Shown here: piece by piece, positions 1 to 6,163 of the stretch | Layout: each line of letters opens with the position of its first letter | Numbering within the stretch: the stretch's first letter is position 1 | Assembly: GCA_044450785.1 (NCBI GenBank) | Contig: JBIOJM010000395.1 | Span: 1-8,952, forward strand | DNA: 8,952 bases | Source: JBIOJM01 sp044450785 | GTDB taxonomy: Bacteria; Planctomycetota; Planctomycetia; Isosphaerales; Isosphaeraceae | Direction: 5' to 3' | Position numbers and translations under genes: made by a program | The notes under the pieces: generated by a model | The model's input: only the letters and a program-made list of their open reading frames with translations | What the model was told of the DNA's origin: nothing | The model's database searches: none

Positions 1-630
1 GCCGAATTCCGGGGGCGGGCGGGCCATGCCGGGACCTTGCCCATGGAAGGGCGGCTCGACGCCCTCACGGCGGCGGCGGAACTGGTGCTGGAGGTCGAGC
101 AGCTTGCCCGAAGAGCGGCGAACCTGCGCGCCACGGTCGGCGCACTGACGATCGCGCCGGGCGCGGTCAACGTGGTGCCGGGTCGCGCGCGGCTGAGCAT
201 CGACGTCCGCCACGCATGCGACGACGTCCGGACCGCCGCGGTCGCCGAGCTCACCGCGCGGGCCGGCGCCCTGGCCGCGCGCAGACGCATCGAATTCGTC
301 ATCGAGCAGGAACAACACCTTGCGGCCGTCCCCGCCGATCCGATTCTGAGCGACCTGCTGGGTGAGGCCGTCGCGGCGGCCGGGCATATCCCGCATCGCC
401 TGGTCAGCGGCGCCGGGCATGACGCTGCCGTGATGGCCGGCGTGGCGCCATGGGCCATGCTGTTTGTTCGAAGCCCGGGTGGCGTGAGCCATGGCCCGGA
501 CGAGCGCGTGCTGCCCGAGGACGTGGTCGCTGCGCTCGACGTGATCGTGCGTTACCTCGACCTGCTGGCCGGCCGTGCCGCCACGTCCGGGCGATTTCCC
601 AGCCGGTCCGATCCTTTGGGGGCCGCTTGA
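1..630 (+). CDS. Allantoate amidohydrolase (M20 family), 3' part only
   Basis: Partial gene; the 5' half lies outside the window and the frame is open from base 1. The 209 visible residues are the dimerisation (lid) domain and C-terminal catalytic part of an M20/hydantoinase-carbamoylase amidohydrolase. Visible motifs are GRAGHAGTLPMEGR (about residues 5-18), GAVNVVPGRARLSIDVRH, SGAGHDAAV (about 137-145) and GGVSHGPDE, whose His164 (bases 490-492) should be a metal ligand. GAGHDA and the neighbouring genes favour allantoate amidohydrolase (allantoate to ureidoglycine, CO2 and NH3) over carbamoyl-amino-acid hydrolases. The family is known to use a dinuclear metal site. The TGA stop (628-630) is directly followed by the ATG of the ureidoglycine aminohydrolase gene, which supplies the enzyme for its presumed product. 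The N-terminal metal ligands cannot be checked here. A generic N-carbamoylase remains possible. Confidence 0.8.
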   Translation, partial: AEFRGRAGHAGTLPMEGRLDALTAAAELVLEVEQLARRAANLRATVGALTIAPGAVNVVPGRARLSIDVRHACDDVRTAAVAELTARAGALAARRRIEFVIEQEQHLAAVPADPILSDLLGEAVAAAGHIPHRLVSGAGHDAAVMAGVAPWAMLFVRSPGGVSHGPDERVLPEDVVAALDVIVRYLDLLAGRAATSGRFPSRSDPLGAA

Positions 631-1383
631 ATGAATCTCTTCGGCACTACCCGCAGTCACGTCCGGCGCACGCACGCGCTGATCGCCCCCGACAGCCACG
701 TGGGCTCGGACGTTCCGGGCTGGGAGCGGTCGCGGGGGATCATCCTGATCTCACCTCGGATGGGCGCGCGGTTCGCTCAGTACCTTGCCCTCATGGAGCC
801 CGGCGGCACCGCCGGACCGGCACCGCCCGACGTCGAGCGCGTTCTCTACGTGCTCGAGGGCCAGGTGGCCCTGACGCTCCCGGGCGCGGACGAGCGCACT
901 CTGGAAACGGGCGGGTTCGCGTATTGCCCGCCCGGTGCCGCCGTTACGCTCCGCGCGGTGGCGGCGAGCCGGCTCAATCTTTTCGAAAAGAGGTATCTCG
1001 GCCGGCCCGGCCTCGTCGCGCCCGGCCCGTTCTGCGGCCACGAGCAGGAGATTGACGGCACCCCCTTCCTGGGCGACCCCGATGCGATCCTCAAGGTGCT
1101 GCTGCCGGTCGATCCGCGGTTCGACCTCGCCGTCAATGTCTTCACCTATCAGCCCGGTGCGACGCTGCCCTTGGTCGAGGTGCACGTGATGGAGCACGGT
1201 CTGCTGATGCTGGAGGGCCAGGGAGTCTATCGCCTCGGCGATGAGTGGTATCCTGTCACGCAGGGCGACGCGATCTGGATGGCCCCCTTCTGCCCACAAT
1301 GGTTCGTGGCGATGGGCAAGAGTACGGCGCGCTACCTTTACTACAAGGACGTGAACCGCGACTCGATCGAGGAGGCCCCATGA
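631..1383 (+). CDS. allE: (S)-ureidoglycine aminohydrolase, bicupin
   Basis: Converts (S)-ureidoglycine to (S)-ureidoglycolate plus NH3. The 250-residue protein is a two-cupin chain of normal family length. The N-terminal cupin spans about residues 45-125 and the C-terminal one about 165-240. The C-terminal cupin has the expected Mn ligands: Glu183, His185 and His189 in VEVHVMEHG, and Gln223 in CPQW. Tyr235 and Lys239 (YLYYKDVNR) fall at the spacing of the substrate-binding Tyr and Lys known in plant and E. coli enzymes. The start abuts the preceding stop (TGAATG, 628-633). The stop overlaps the next ATG as ATGA. It therefore sits between two M20 amidohydrolases, in the order that matches the pathway: allantoate amidohydrolase, this enzyme, ureidoglycolate amidohydrolase. 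The unstable ureidoglycine intermediate fits tight co-expression. Identification is strong from ligands and context together. Confidence 0.92.
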   Translation: MNLFGTTRSHVRRTHALIAPDSHVGSDVPGWERSRGIILISPRMGARFAQYLALMEPGGTAGPAPPDVERVLYVLEGQVALTLPGADERTLETGGFAYCPPGAAVTLRAVAASRLNLFEKRYLGRPGLVAPGPFCGHEQEIDGTPFLGDPDAILKVLLPVDPRFDLAVNVFTYQPGATLPLVEVHVMEHGLLMLEGQGVYRLGDEWYPVTQGDAIWMAPFCPQWFVAMGKSTARYLYYKDVNRDSIEEAP

Positions 1384-2666
1384 CCGTGTTCCGCCCCGAG
1401 GTGGACATTGACCGGGTGATGGCCGAGCTCGGTGCCCTGGCGAGCAAGAGCGGCGCGCCGGCGCCGGCCGTGACCCGCGTTGTCTACACGGAAACCGATC
1501 TGGCGGCCAGGGGCCTGGTCAAGCACCTGTTCGCCAAAGCTGGGCTGTCGGTCCGGGAGGACCCGATCGGCAACACCTTCGCTCGCTGGCAGGGGCGAAG
1601 GCCGGACATCTCCCCCGTCGGTACGGGCTCGCACATCGACGCCATCCCGCACTCCGGCCGGTTCGACGGCACGGTCGGAGTCCTGGGCGCGCTCGAGGCC
1701 GTCCGCGCGCTCGAGCGGGCCGGATTCCGGCCGTCGCGACCGATCGAGGTCCTGATGTTCACAAGCGAGGAGCCGACGAGGTTTGGCATCGGCTGCCTGG
1801 GCAGCCGGGCGCTCTGCGGCGCCCTCACGGCTGAGTCTCTGGCCGCTCTGCGGGACGTCGAGGGACACTCTTTCGACGCTGTCCGCCGCGCAGCGGGGTT
1901 TCACGGCGAGCTGCAAAACGTCCGACTCCACGATGGGTATTTCGCCGCGTTCGTGGAGCTGCACATCGAGCAAGGCCCCCTGCTCGAACGCGCACGGGCC
2001 GACATCGGGATCGTCACGGCGATCGCTGCTCCGGCGGCGCTGCGGGTGACATGGGAAGGGGAGGGAGGCCACGCGGGCGCGGTGCTGATGCCGGAGCGAA
2101 GGGACGCCCTCTGCGCGGCGGCGGAGACGGTGCTGGCGGTCGAGGCCGCGGCCTGCTCGAGCGGCAGCCCGGACACCGTCGCCACCACCGGTGGCTGCCG
2201 GGTCCACCCCGGGGCGATCAACAGCATCCCTGACCGCGTGACGCTCGAGATCGACGTCCGCGACATCGACATCGACCCGCGCGATCGGGTCGTGGACGAG
2301 ATCCGGCGGGCAGTCGACGAGATTGCCGGTCGCCGGCAGGTTCGTCGCGTGATCGAATCACTCAATGCCGACCCGCCCGCCAGGATGGCCGGTGCCGTGG
2401 TCGAGGCGATCCAGGACGCATGCGACGAGCTTGGGCTGGCGAGCCTGCCGATCACGAGCCGCGCTTATCACGACTCGCTGTTCATGGCCCGGATCGCGCC
2501 CACGGGGATGATCTTCATTCCTTGCAAGGGGGGGATCAGCCACCGGCCTGATGAATCGAGCGCGCCCGCGGAGATCGCCCGCGGGATCGAGGTCCTGGCG
2601 GGTACTCTGGCCCGGCTGGCGGGGAGCGAGGACCACCCTCGAGGCAGCCGAGATCACGCGCGTTGA
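1380..2666 (+). CDS. uah: Ureidoglycolate amidohydrolase (plant-type UAH, M20 family)
   Basis: Predicted to hydrolyse (S)-ureidoglycolate to glyoxylate, 2 NH3 and CO2, the last step of the urea-free ureide route. The protein is 428 residues, a full-length M20 amidohydrolase. Predicted metal ligands are His85 (GSHID), Asp96 (GRFDG), Glu131 with catalytic base Glu130 (TSEE), His195 (ELHIEQG) and His388 (GISHRP). GGHAGAVLMPER (229-240), HPGAINSIP (276-284) and SRAYHDSLFMARI (360-372) resemble plant ureidoglycolate amidohydrolase, as I recall that sequence, more than allantoate amidohydrolases, which carry GHAGTxPM and SGAGHDA. The start at 1380 is chosen over the longer frame from 1245 because it gives an ATGA overlap with the upstream stop, has GAGGAGG at 1369-1375, and begins where the family begins. 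Its 3' end overlaps the convergent uricase gene by 13 bp. The main alternative is a second allantoate amidohydrolase. Confidence 0.85.
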   Translation: MTVFRPEVDIDRVMAELGALASKSGAPAPAVTRVVYTETDLAARGLVKHLFAKAGLSVREDPIGNTFARWQGRRPDISPVGTGSHIDAIPHSGRFDGTVGVLGALEAVRALERAGFRPSRPIEVLMFTSEEPTRFGIGCLGSRALCGALTAESLAALRDVEGHSFDAVRRAAGFHGELQNVRLHDGYFAAFVELHIEQGPLLERARADIGIVTAIAAPAALRVTWEGEGGHAGAVLMPERRDALCAAAETVLAVEAAACSSGSPDTVATTGGCRVHPGAINSIPDRVTLEIDVRDIDIDPRDRVVDEIRRAVDEIAGRRQVRRVIESLNADPPARMAGAVVEAIQDACDELGLASLPITSRAYHDSLFMARIAPTGMIFIPCKGGISHRPDESSAPAEIARGIEVLAGTLARLAGSEDHPRGSRDHAR

Positions 2667-3499
2667 AGTGTTCCGGTGATTGTGCCGTGGGGCTCGTCGG
2701 TGGCGACGAAGACCTCGTTCGGGTTGTCGAGGCCGAATGGTTTCAGATCGACGAGGATGCGATGCTTGTTGGGCATGGTCAGGGTGATCCGCTCGATCTG
2801 AGGAACAGCGTCGAGCGCGGCCGCGCCCATCGCGTGCAGCGTCTGCTGCACGGAGAGGCTCTGGTGGCCGGCGAACGTCCCGAGCAAGGTCCGGCGGATT
2901 CGCGCGTGCGCGCCGTTCCAGTCGACATCGCCGGGCGCGTAGAGCCATTCGGCCTTGAGCATGGTGGCAAAGATCCGGTCCGCCGCGTCCTGGAGCGTGG
3001 TGTAGCCGTCGCGGAGGAACCCGGCAAAGGCCGAGCCGGCCGACTTCAGCAGGAACAGACCGTCGATGCCCGATTCCACGCAGATGCCGCTTTGCGACTG
3101 CGTGACGGTGCTCGTCCGCGTTTCGCTGGTGAGACCGGAGAAGGCATGGGGATGGTCGACGCCATCGACGCGGATCCGCTCCAGCGGCTGGTCGGCGAGC
3201 CGGATCGTGGCACGCGAGACGTGGGGATGATGTTCCAGGAAGTGGCCCGCCAGCGCCCTCCCGAAGCTCTCGATCGACTCCAGGGGATGCTCCCGGGCGA
3301 GCGCGTAAGCCACGTTCTTCATCGTGTCGGTCGGGATGACCAGGCGGTTGTCGCCACTGGTGTACGTGGCAGCGAAATCCCCCTCGAGCTGGATCTCGAT
3401 CGTCAGCTCGCGAACGTCGTGACGGTCGGCCCGGCGCGTGACCTTCGTCAGGCGGATCCGCGATTTTCCGTAGGAGTGCTGGGTGAGAACGGCGGGCAC
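2654..3499 (-). CDS. Urate oxidase (cofactor-free uricase)
   Basis: Oxidises urate with O2 to 5-hydroxyisourate and H2O2. The protein is 281 residues, slightly short for the family (about 300), with two T-fold halves. Residues matching the known uricase active site are Lys12 (YGK), Thr57-Asp58 (PTDTMKN), Arg163 (GFLRDGYTTL), Gln218 (SVQQT), and Asn244 and His246 (MPNKH). There is no C-terminal peroxisomal tripeptide, as expected in a bacterium, and no signal peptide, so it is probably cytosolic. The start is GTG at 3499: GAGGAG lies 10 nt upstream, and the nearest upstream ATG runs into a TGA within four codons. The gene is inverted relative to all its pathway partners, diverging from allantoinase across 82 bp and converging on the ureidoglycolate amidohydrolase gene. 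H2O2 must be removed by an enzyme encoded elsewhere. Confidence 0.95.
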   Translation of the reverse strand: MPAVLTQHSYGKSRIRLTKVTRRADRHDVRELTIEIQLEGDFAATYTSGDNRLVIPTDTMKNVAYALAREHPLESIESFGRALAGHFLEHHPHVSRATIRLADQPLERIRVDGVDHPHAFSGLTSETRTSTVTQSQSGICVESGIDGLFLLKSAGSAFAGFLRDGYTTLQDAADRIFATMLKAEWLYAPGDVDWNGAHARIRRTLLGTFAGHQSLSVQQTLHAMGAAALDAVPQIERITLTMPNKHRILVDLKPFGLDNPNEVFVATDEPHGTITGTLQRA

Positions 3500-3581
3500 A
3501 ATCGGTCAGCTCCTCATCGTGGTCTGGTTGGCCCCGGCCGGATTCGATCATAACGCCGGGTGCTGGTGAGAGGGGAGTGGG
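3500..3581. promoter_or_regulatory. Divergent promoter region between uricase and allantoinase
   Basis: The 82-bp gap must hold the promoters of both divergent genes unless they are read from outside. On the - strand there is a good -10-like TATGAT at 3547-3552, but no clear -35 at the right distance. On the + strand TTGGCC (3528-3533) and TAACGC (3551-3556) are 17 nt apart, a poor match to sigma-70. A GC palindrome around 3535-3542 (CCGGCCGG) could be an operator but could equally be base-composition noise. A strong ribosome binding site for allantoinase, AGGGGAG, lies at 3571-3577. The individual promoter boxes are weak calls. Confidence 0.35.
3510..3515 (-). promoter_or_regulatory. Ribosome binding site deciding the GTG start of uricase
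   Basis: GAGGAG on the - strand, separated by 10 nt from the GTG at 3497-3499. It supports the non-ATG start, which places the conserved YGK motif at residues 10-12. Confidence 0.65.
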
Positions 3582-5000
3582 ATGTTCGACAGAGGGCGAG
3601 ATGACGGAGAGGCCGGCCAAGGCCGGGACGTGTGGGCGCTCTTGAGCCGCCGGGTGGTCACGCCGGCTGGACTGCGCGAGGCGGCGATCCTGGTGTCGGG
3701 CGAGAAGATCGTCGACGTGGTCGCGCCCGAGGGGCTCGCCGCCTCGTGCCCCGTCGAGGACGTGGGCGATCGTGTGGTACTACCGGGGCTCATCGACACT
3801 CACGTCCACATCAATGAGCCCGGTCGCACCGAGTGGGAAGGGTTTGCCACGGCGACCCGAGCCGCCGCGGCGGGTGGGATTACCACCTTGGTGGACATGC
3901 CGTTGAACTGCTCGCCCGTCACGACGACGGTCGAGGCCCTCTCGCTCAAGCAGGAAGCCGCTCGGGGCAAGCTCTGGGTCGATTGCGGCTTTCATGGCGG
4001 CGTGGTCTCCGGCCAGCGCGGGCACATCGGGCCGCTCAACTCCGCCGGGGTGCTCGGCTTCAAGGCGTTCCTCTGCGACTCGGGCATCGACGAGTTTCCG
4101 AGCGCCGGCGAGTCGGACCTCCGGGCCGCGATGCCCGAGCTGGCCAAGGCCGGCGTGCCCCTCCTGGTCCATGCCGAGCTGACGGGCCCGACCGTGCCCG
4201 CGGCTCCGGCGACGGTCCTCGAGTCTCGCAGCTATGCGCGGCATCTGGCGTCGCGCCCGCCTGCCTGGGAGCACGACGCGATCCGCCTCTTGATCGCGCT
4301 CTGTCGCGAGACGGGCTGCCGCGTCCACATCGTGCATCTGTCGTCGGCGGGTGCCCTGCCGATGATCGCGCGGGCCCGCGCGGAGGGGTTGCCCATGACC
4401 GTCGAGACGTGTCCGCACTATCTCACGTTCGCCGCCGAGGAGATTCCCGACGGCGACCCCCGGTTCAAGTGCGCGCCGCCAATCCGGGAGCGCGAGAATC
4501 GCGAGCGGCTCTGGCAGGGGCTCCGGGAGGGCCTGATCGACACCATCGGCTCGGACCATTCGCCGGCACCTCCGGAGCTCAAGCACCTGGCCACCGGCGA
4601 CGTCTTCCGGGCCTGGGGAGGGATCGCCTCGCTTCAGCTCTCCCTCCCGGCCGTCTGGACCGAGGCCCGCCGGCGCGGGTTCACGATCAACGACGTGACG
4701 GGCTGGATGGCTCGCCGTCCCGCGGCGCTCGTTGGACTGGCGAGCAGCAAGGGAGAGATCGCCCCGGGCCGCGATGCCGACCTTGTCGTGCTCGACTCCG
4801 AGTCGACCTTCACGGTCGACCCGGCTGCCCTTCTCCACCGGCACCGCGCGACTCCATACGAAGGACGCATCCTCTCCGGCCGGGTCGAGACGACGTACCT
4901 GAGAGGGTGTGCGGTCTACCAATGCGGCCACTTCTCCGCGTCACCCCGAGGGAGAGCGATCGGGACCGCAGCCGGGCACCGAGGAGAAAACTGTCCATGA
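3582..5000 (+). CDS. allB: Allantoinase
   Basis: Opens the hydantoin ring of (S)-allantoin to give allantoate. The 472-residue protein belongs to the cyclic amidohydrolase (dihydroorotase/hydantoinase) family and is near the usual allantoinase length of about 450. Expected dinuclear-metal ligands are present: His74 and His76 (DTHVHINEPGRTEWEGF), Lys161, presumed to be carboxylated (GFKAFL), His197 (LVHAE), His252 (HIVHLSSA) and Asp325 (IGSDHSPAP). The HINEPGRTEWEGF and SDHSPAP variants favour allantoinase over dihydroorotase or dihydropyrimidinase. The C-terminal beta-domain signature GEIAPGRDADLVVLD is at 391-405. The start has AGGGGAG 4 nt upstream. The stop overlaps the OHCU decarboxylase start as ATGA (4997-5000). 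The last 20 or so residues are an unconserved tail. It is the first gene of the second + strand unit. Confidence 0.95.
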   Translation: MFDRGRDDGEAGQGRDVWALLSRRVVTPAGLREAAILVSGEKIVDVVAPEGLAASCPVEDVGDRVVLPGLIDTHVHINEPGRTEWEGFATATRAAAAGGITTLVDMPLNCSPVTTTVEALSLKQEAARGKLWVDCGFHGGVVSGQRGHIGPLNSAGVLGFKAFLCDSGIDEFPSAGESDLRAAMPELAKAGVPLLVHAELTGPTVPAAPATVLESRSYARHLASRPPAWEHDAIRLLIALCRETGCRVHIVHLSSAGALPMIARARAEGLPMTVETCPHYLTFAAEEIPDGDPRFKCAPPIRERENRERLWQGLREGLIDTIGSDHSPAPPELKHLATGDVFRAWGGIASLQLSLPAVWTEARRRGFTINDVTGWMARRPAALVGLASSKGEIAPGRDADLVVLDSESTFTVDPAALLHRHRATPYEGRILSGRVETTYLRGCAVYQCGHFSASPRGRAIGTAAGHRGENCP

Positions 5001-5518
5001 ATCTGGAACATATCAACGCATGGCCTGAAGACGAGGCGCGCGAGTCGTTCGAGCGCTGCTGCGGATCAACGCGGTGGTGCCGGCGGATGGCGCGGCGCCG
5101 GCCGTTCGCCTCGGAGGCGGCACTCTTCGAGGCCGCCCTACAGATCTGGTGGGGCCTCGCTCGCGTCGACTGGCTCGAGGCGTTCGCGGCGCATCCGAAG
5201 ATCGGCGACATGGACGCACTGCGGACCAGGTTTGCAACGACCGCGGACTGGGCGGCCCTCGAACAGAGGGGCTCTCTAGGCGCGCCGGAGGAAGTGCTCC
5301 GTGAGCTCGCCGAGGGCAACCGGCGGTATGAAGAACGCTTCGGCCATATATTCATTGTCTTCGCGACGGGCAAGACGGCCCATGAAATGCTCTCGCTGCT
5401 CGGCCGGAGGCTGGCCAACGACGCCGAGGATGAGATCAGGATCGCGGCCGCCGAGCAGGCGAAGATCACACGGCTTCGACTGGAAAGGATTGTCCCTTTG
5501 GAGAGGATCGCCCCATGA
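4997..5518 (+). CDS. uraD: 2-oxo-4-hydroxy-4-carboxy-5-ureidoimidazoline (OHCU) decarboxylase
   Basis: Decarboxylates OHCU stereospecifically to (S)-allantoin. The all-helical protein is 173 residues, the usual length. Visible family motifs are the CCGSTRW segment near the N-terminus (21-27), AAHPKIGD containing the catalytic-type His66 (64-71), Glu89-Gln90, and FGHIFIVFATGKTAHEML (115-132), which lines the substrate pocket in the family. The start at 4997 is set by GAGGAG at 4981-4986 and by the ATGA overlap with allantoinase. A longer open frame beginning at 3833 is only a shadow of allantoinase. The stop overlaps the start of the 5-hydroxyisourate hydrolase gene, again as ATGA. Being encoded as separate neighbouring genes, rather than as the uraD-uraH fusion seen in some organisms, gives two independent polypeptides. 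Confidence 0.94.
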   Translation: MNLEHINAWPEDEARESFERCCGSTRWCRRMARRRPFASEAALFEAALQIWWGLARVDWLEAFAAHPKIGDMDALRTRFATTADWAALEQRGSLGAPEEVLRELAEGNRRYEERFGHIFIVFATGKTAHEMLSLLGRRLANDAEDEIRIAAAEQAKITRLRLERIVPLERIAP

Positions 5519-5859
5519 GCCCGATCACGACCCACGTCCTCGACATCGCGCACGGCAAGCCGGCCAGTGGAATCACCGTCGTGGTCGAGATCGCGGCTGG
5601 CCTGGAGCGCTGGGCCGAGCTGGCGCGCGGCGTCACGGACGACGACGGCCGGATCGGCCAGTTCGACCCGCCGCTCGCCCCCCTCGAACCCCAGGTCTAC
5701 CGGCTCCGCTTCGCGACCGGGGCCTACTTCACGGCACTCGAGATCCGCGCCTTCTATCCCGAGGTCCACGTGGTCGTCCAGATCGACGACCCGGCCCAGC
5801 ACCATCACATTCCTCTGCTGCTATCTCCGTTCGGCTACAGCACGTATCGCGGTAGTTGA
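5515..5859 (+). CDS. uraH: 5-hydroxyisourate hydrolase (transthyretin-like)
   Basis: Hydrolyses 5-hydroxyisourate, the uricase product, to OHCU. The 114-residue protein has the full transthyretin-like fold length. Conserved active-site residues of the family are present: His7 (TTHVLD), Arg46 (GRIG), His98 (HHHIPLLLSPFGYSTYRGS) and the diagnostic C-terminal tetrapeptide YRGS (111-114). That tetrapeptide separates the enzyme from the hormone carrier transthyretin. There is no signal peptide, so it is cytosolic. A GGAGAGG-like ribosome binding site ends about 7 nt before the start, and the ATG overlaps the upstream stop (ATGA, 5515-5518). It is the last clear enzyme of the + strand unit. The stop overlaps a possible TTG start of the PDZ fragment. 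Confidence 0.96.
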   Translation: MSPITTHVLDIAHGKPASGITVVVEIAAGLERWAELARGVTDDDGRIGQFDPPLAPLEPQVYRLRFATGAYFTALEIRAFYPEVHVVVQIDDPAQHHHIPLLLSPFGYSTYRGS

Positions 5860-6086
5860 TTCCATGGAACCTAATCACGAAGGTGATGCCGGGCAGCGCC
5901 GCGGATGCAGCAGGGTTGCAGATCGGAGACGTGGTCACCGCCGTAGACCGAAATCCTGTGGCGGACATCCGCGGTATGGTCCAGGTTATTCGCAGGAAAC
6001 GGGTGGGCGATCGAGTGTTCGTTGAATTCATCCGGGGCGGACAGGCTCACCAGGTCGACCCGATTTTGCAAAGGCGGCAGCGGTAA
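5856..6086 (+). pseudogene. Orphan PDZ-domain fragment, probable remnant
   Basis: A 76-codon frame reads as the central and C-terminal part of a PDZ domain. It contains VMPGSAADAAGLQIGDVV (about residues 10-27), followed by VDRNPVADIRGM, a VGDRVFVEFIRGG strand and a TAA stop. The first strands and the carboxylate-binding loop that begin a normal 80-90-residue PDZ domain are missing, and an in-frame TAG at 5853-5855 closes the frame just upstream. The only start near the beginning is TTG at 5856, which overlaps the uraH stop as TTGA and has no visible Shine-Dalgarno sequence. Such domains usually belong to HtrA/DegP-like proteases or other secreted proteins, and nothing here shows which. I read it as a 3' remnant of a larger gene. 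A small coupled protein is the alternative. Confidence 0.5.
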
Positions 6087-6163
6087 GGAACAGGCCGGAA
6101 TCAACTTCCCGATTTGTCACGTATCGAAAGGGGCTGGTCGGGGCTCTGCGAAGGAGATGATGG

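Noticed and set aside
1245..1379. N-terminal extension of the ureidoglycolate amidohydrolase frame
   Set aside because: It lies inside the ureidoglycine aminohydrolase gene in another frame, shows no family similarity, and the ATG at 1380 has a ribosome binding site and an ATGA overlap.
1341..2207. 288-residue - strand frame opposite ureidoglycolate amidohydrolase
   Set aside because: Arg-rich antisense shadow without motifs, typical of high-GC DNA.
2663..3553. 296-residue + strand frame opposite uricase
   Set aside because: It is the antisense of a uricase gene with all catalytic residues; its composition reflects GC-rich third positions on the other strand.
2358..3620. 420-residue - strand frame spanning uricase and beyond
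   Set aside because: It overlaps uricase in another frame and runs into the ureidoglycolate amidohydrolase and allantoinase genes; no recognisable motif.
3780..4931. 383-residue - strand frame opposite allantoinase
   Set aside because: Antisense shadow of a clearly functional gene; no family resemblance.
3833..4996. Long open frame in front of OHCU decarboxylase, apparently a 561-residue fusion protein
   Set aside because: The first ~388 residues are an out-of-frame shadow of allantoinase, rich in Arg, Gly and Pro. Only the part from 4997 has family motifs.
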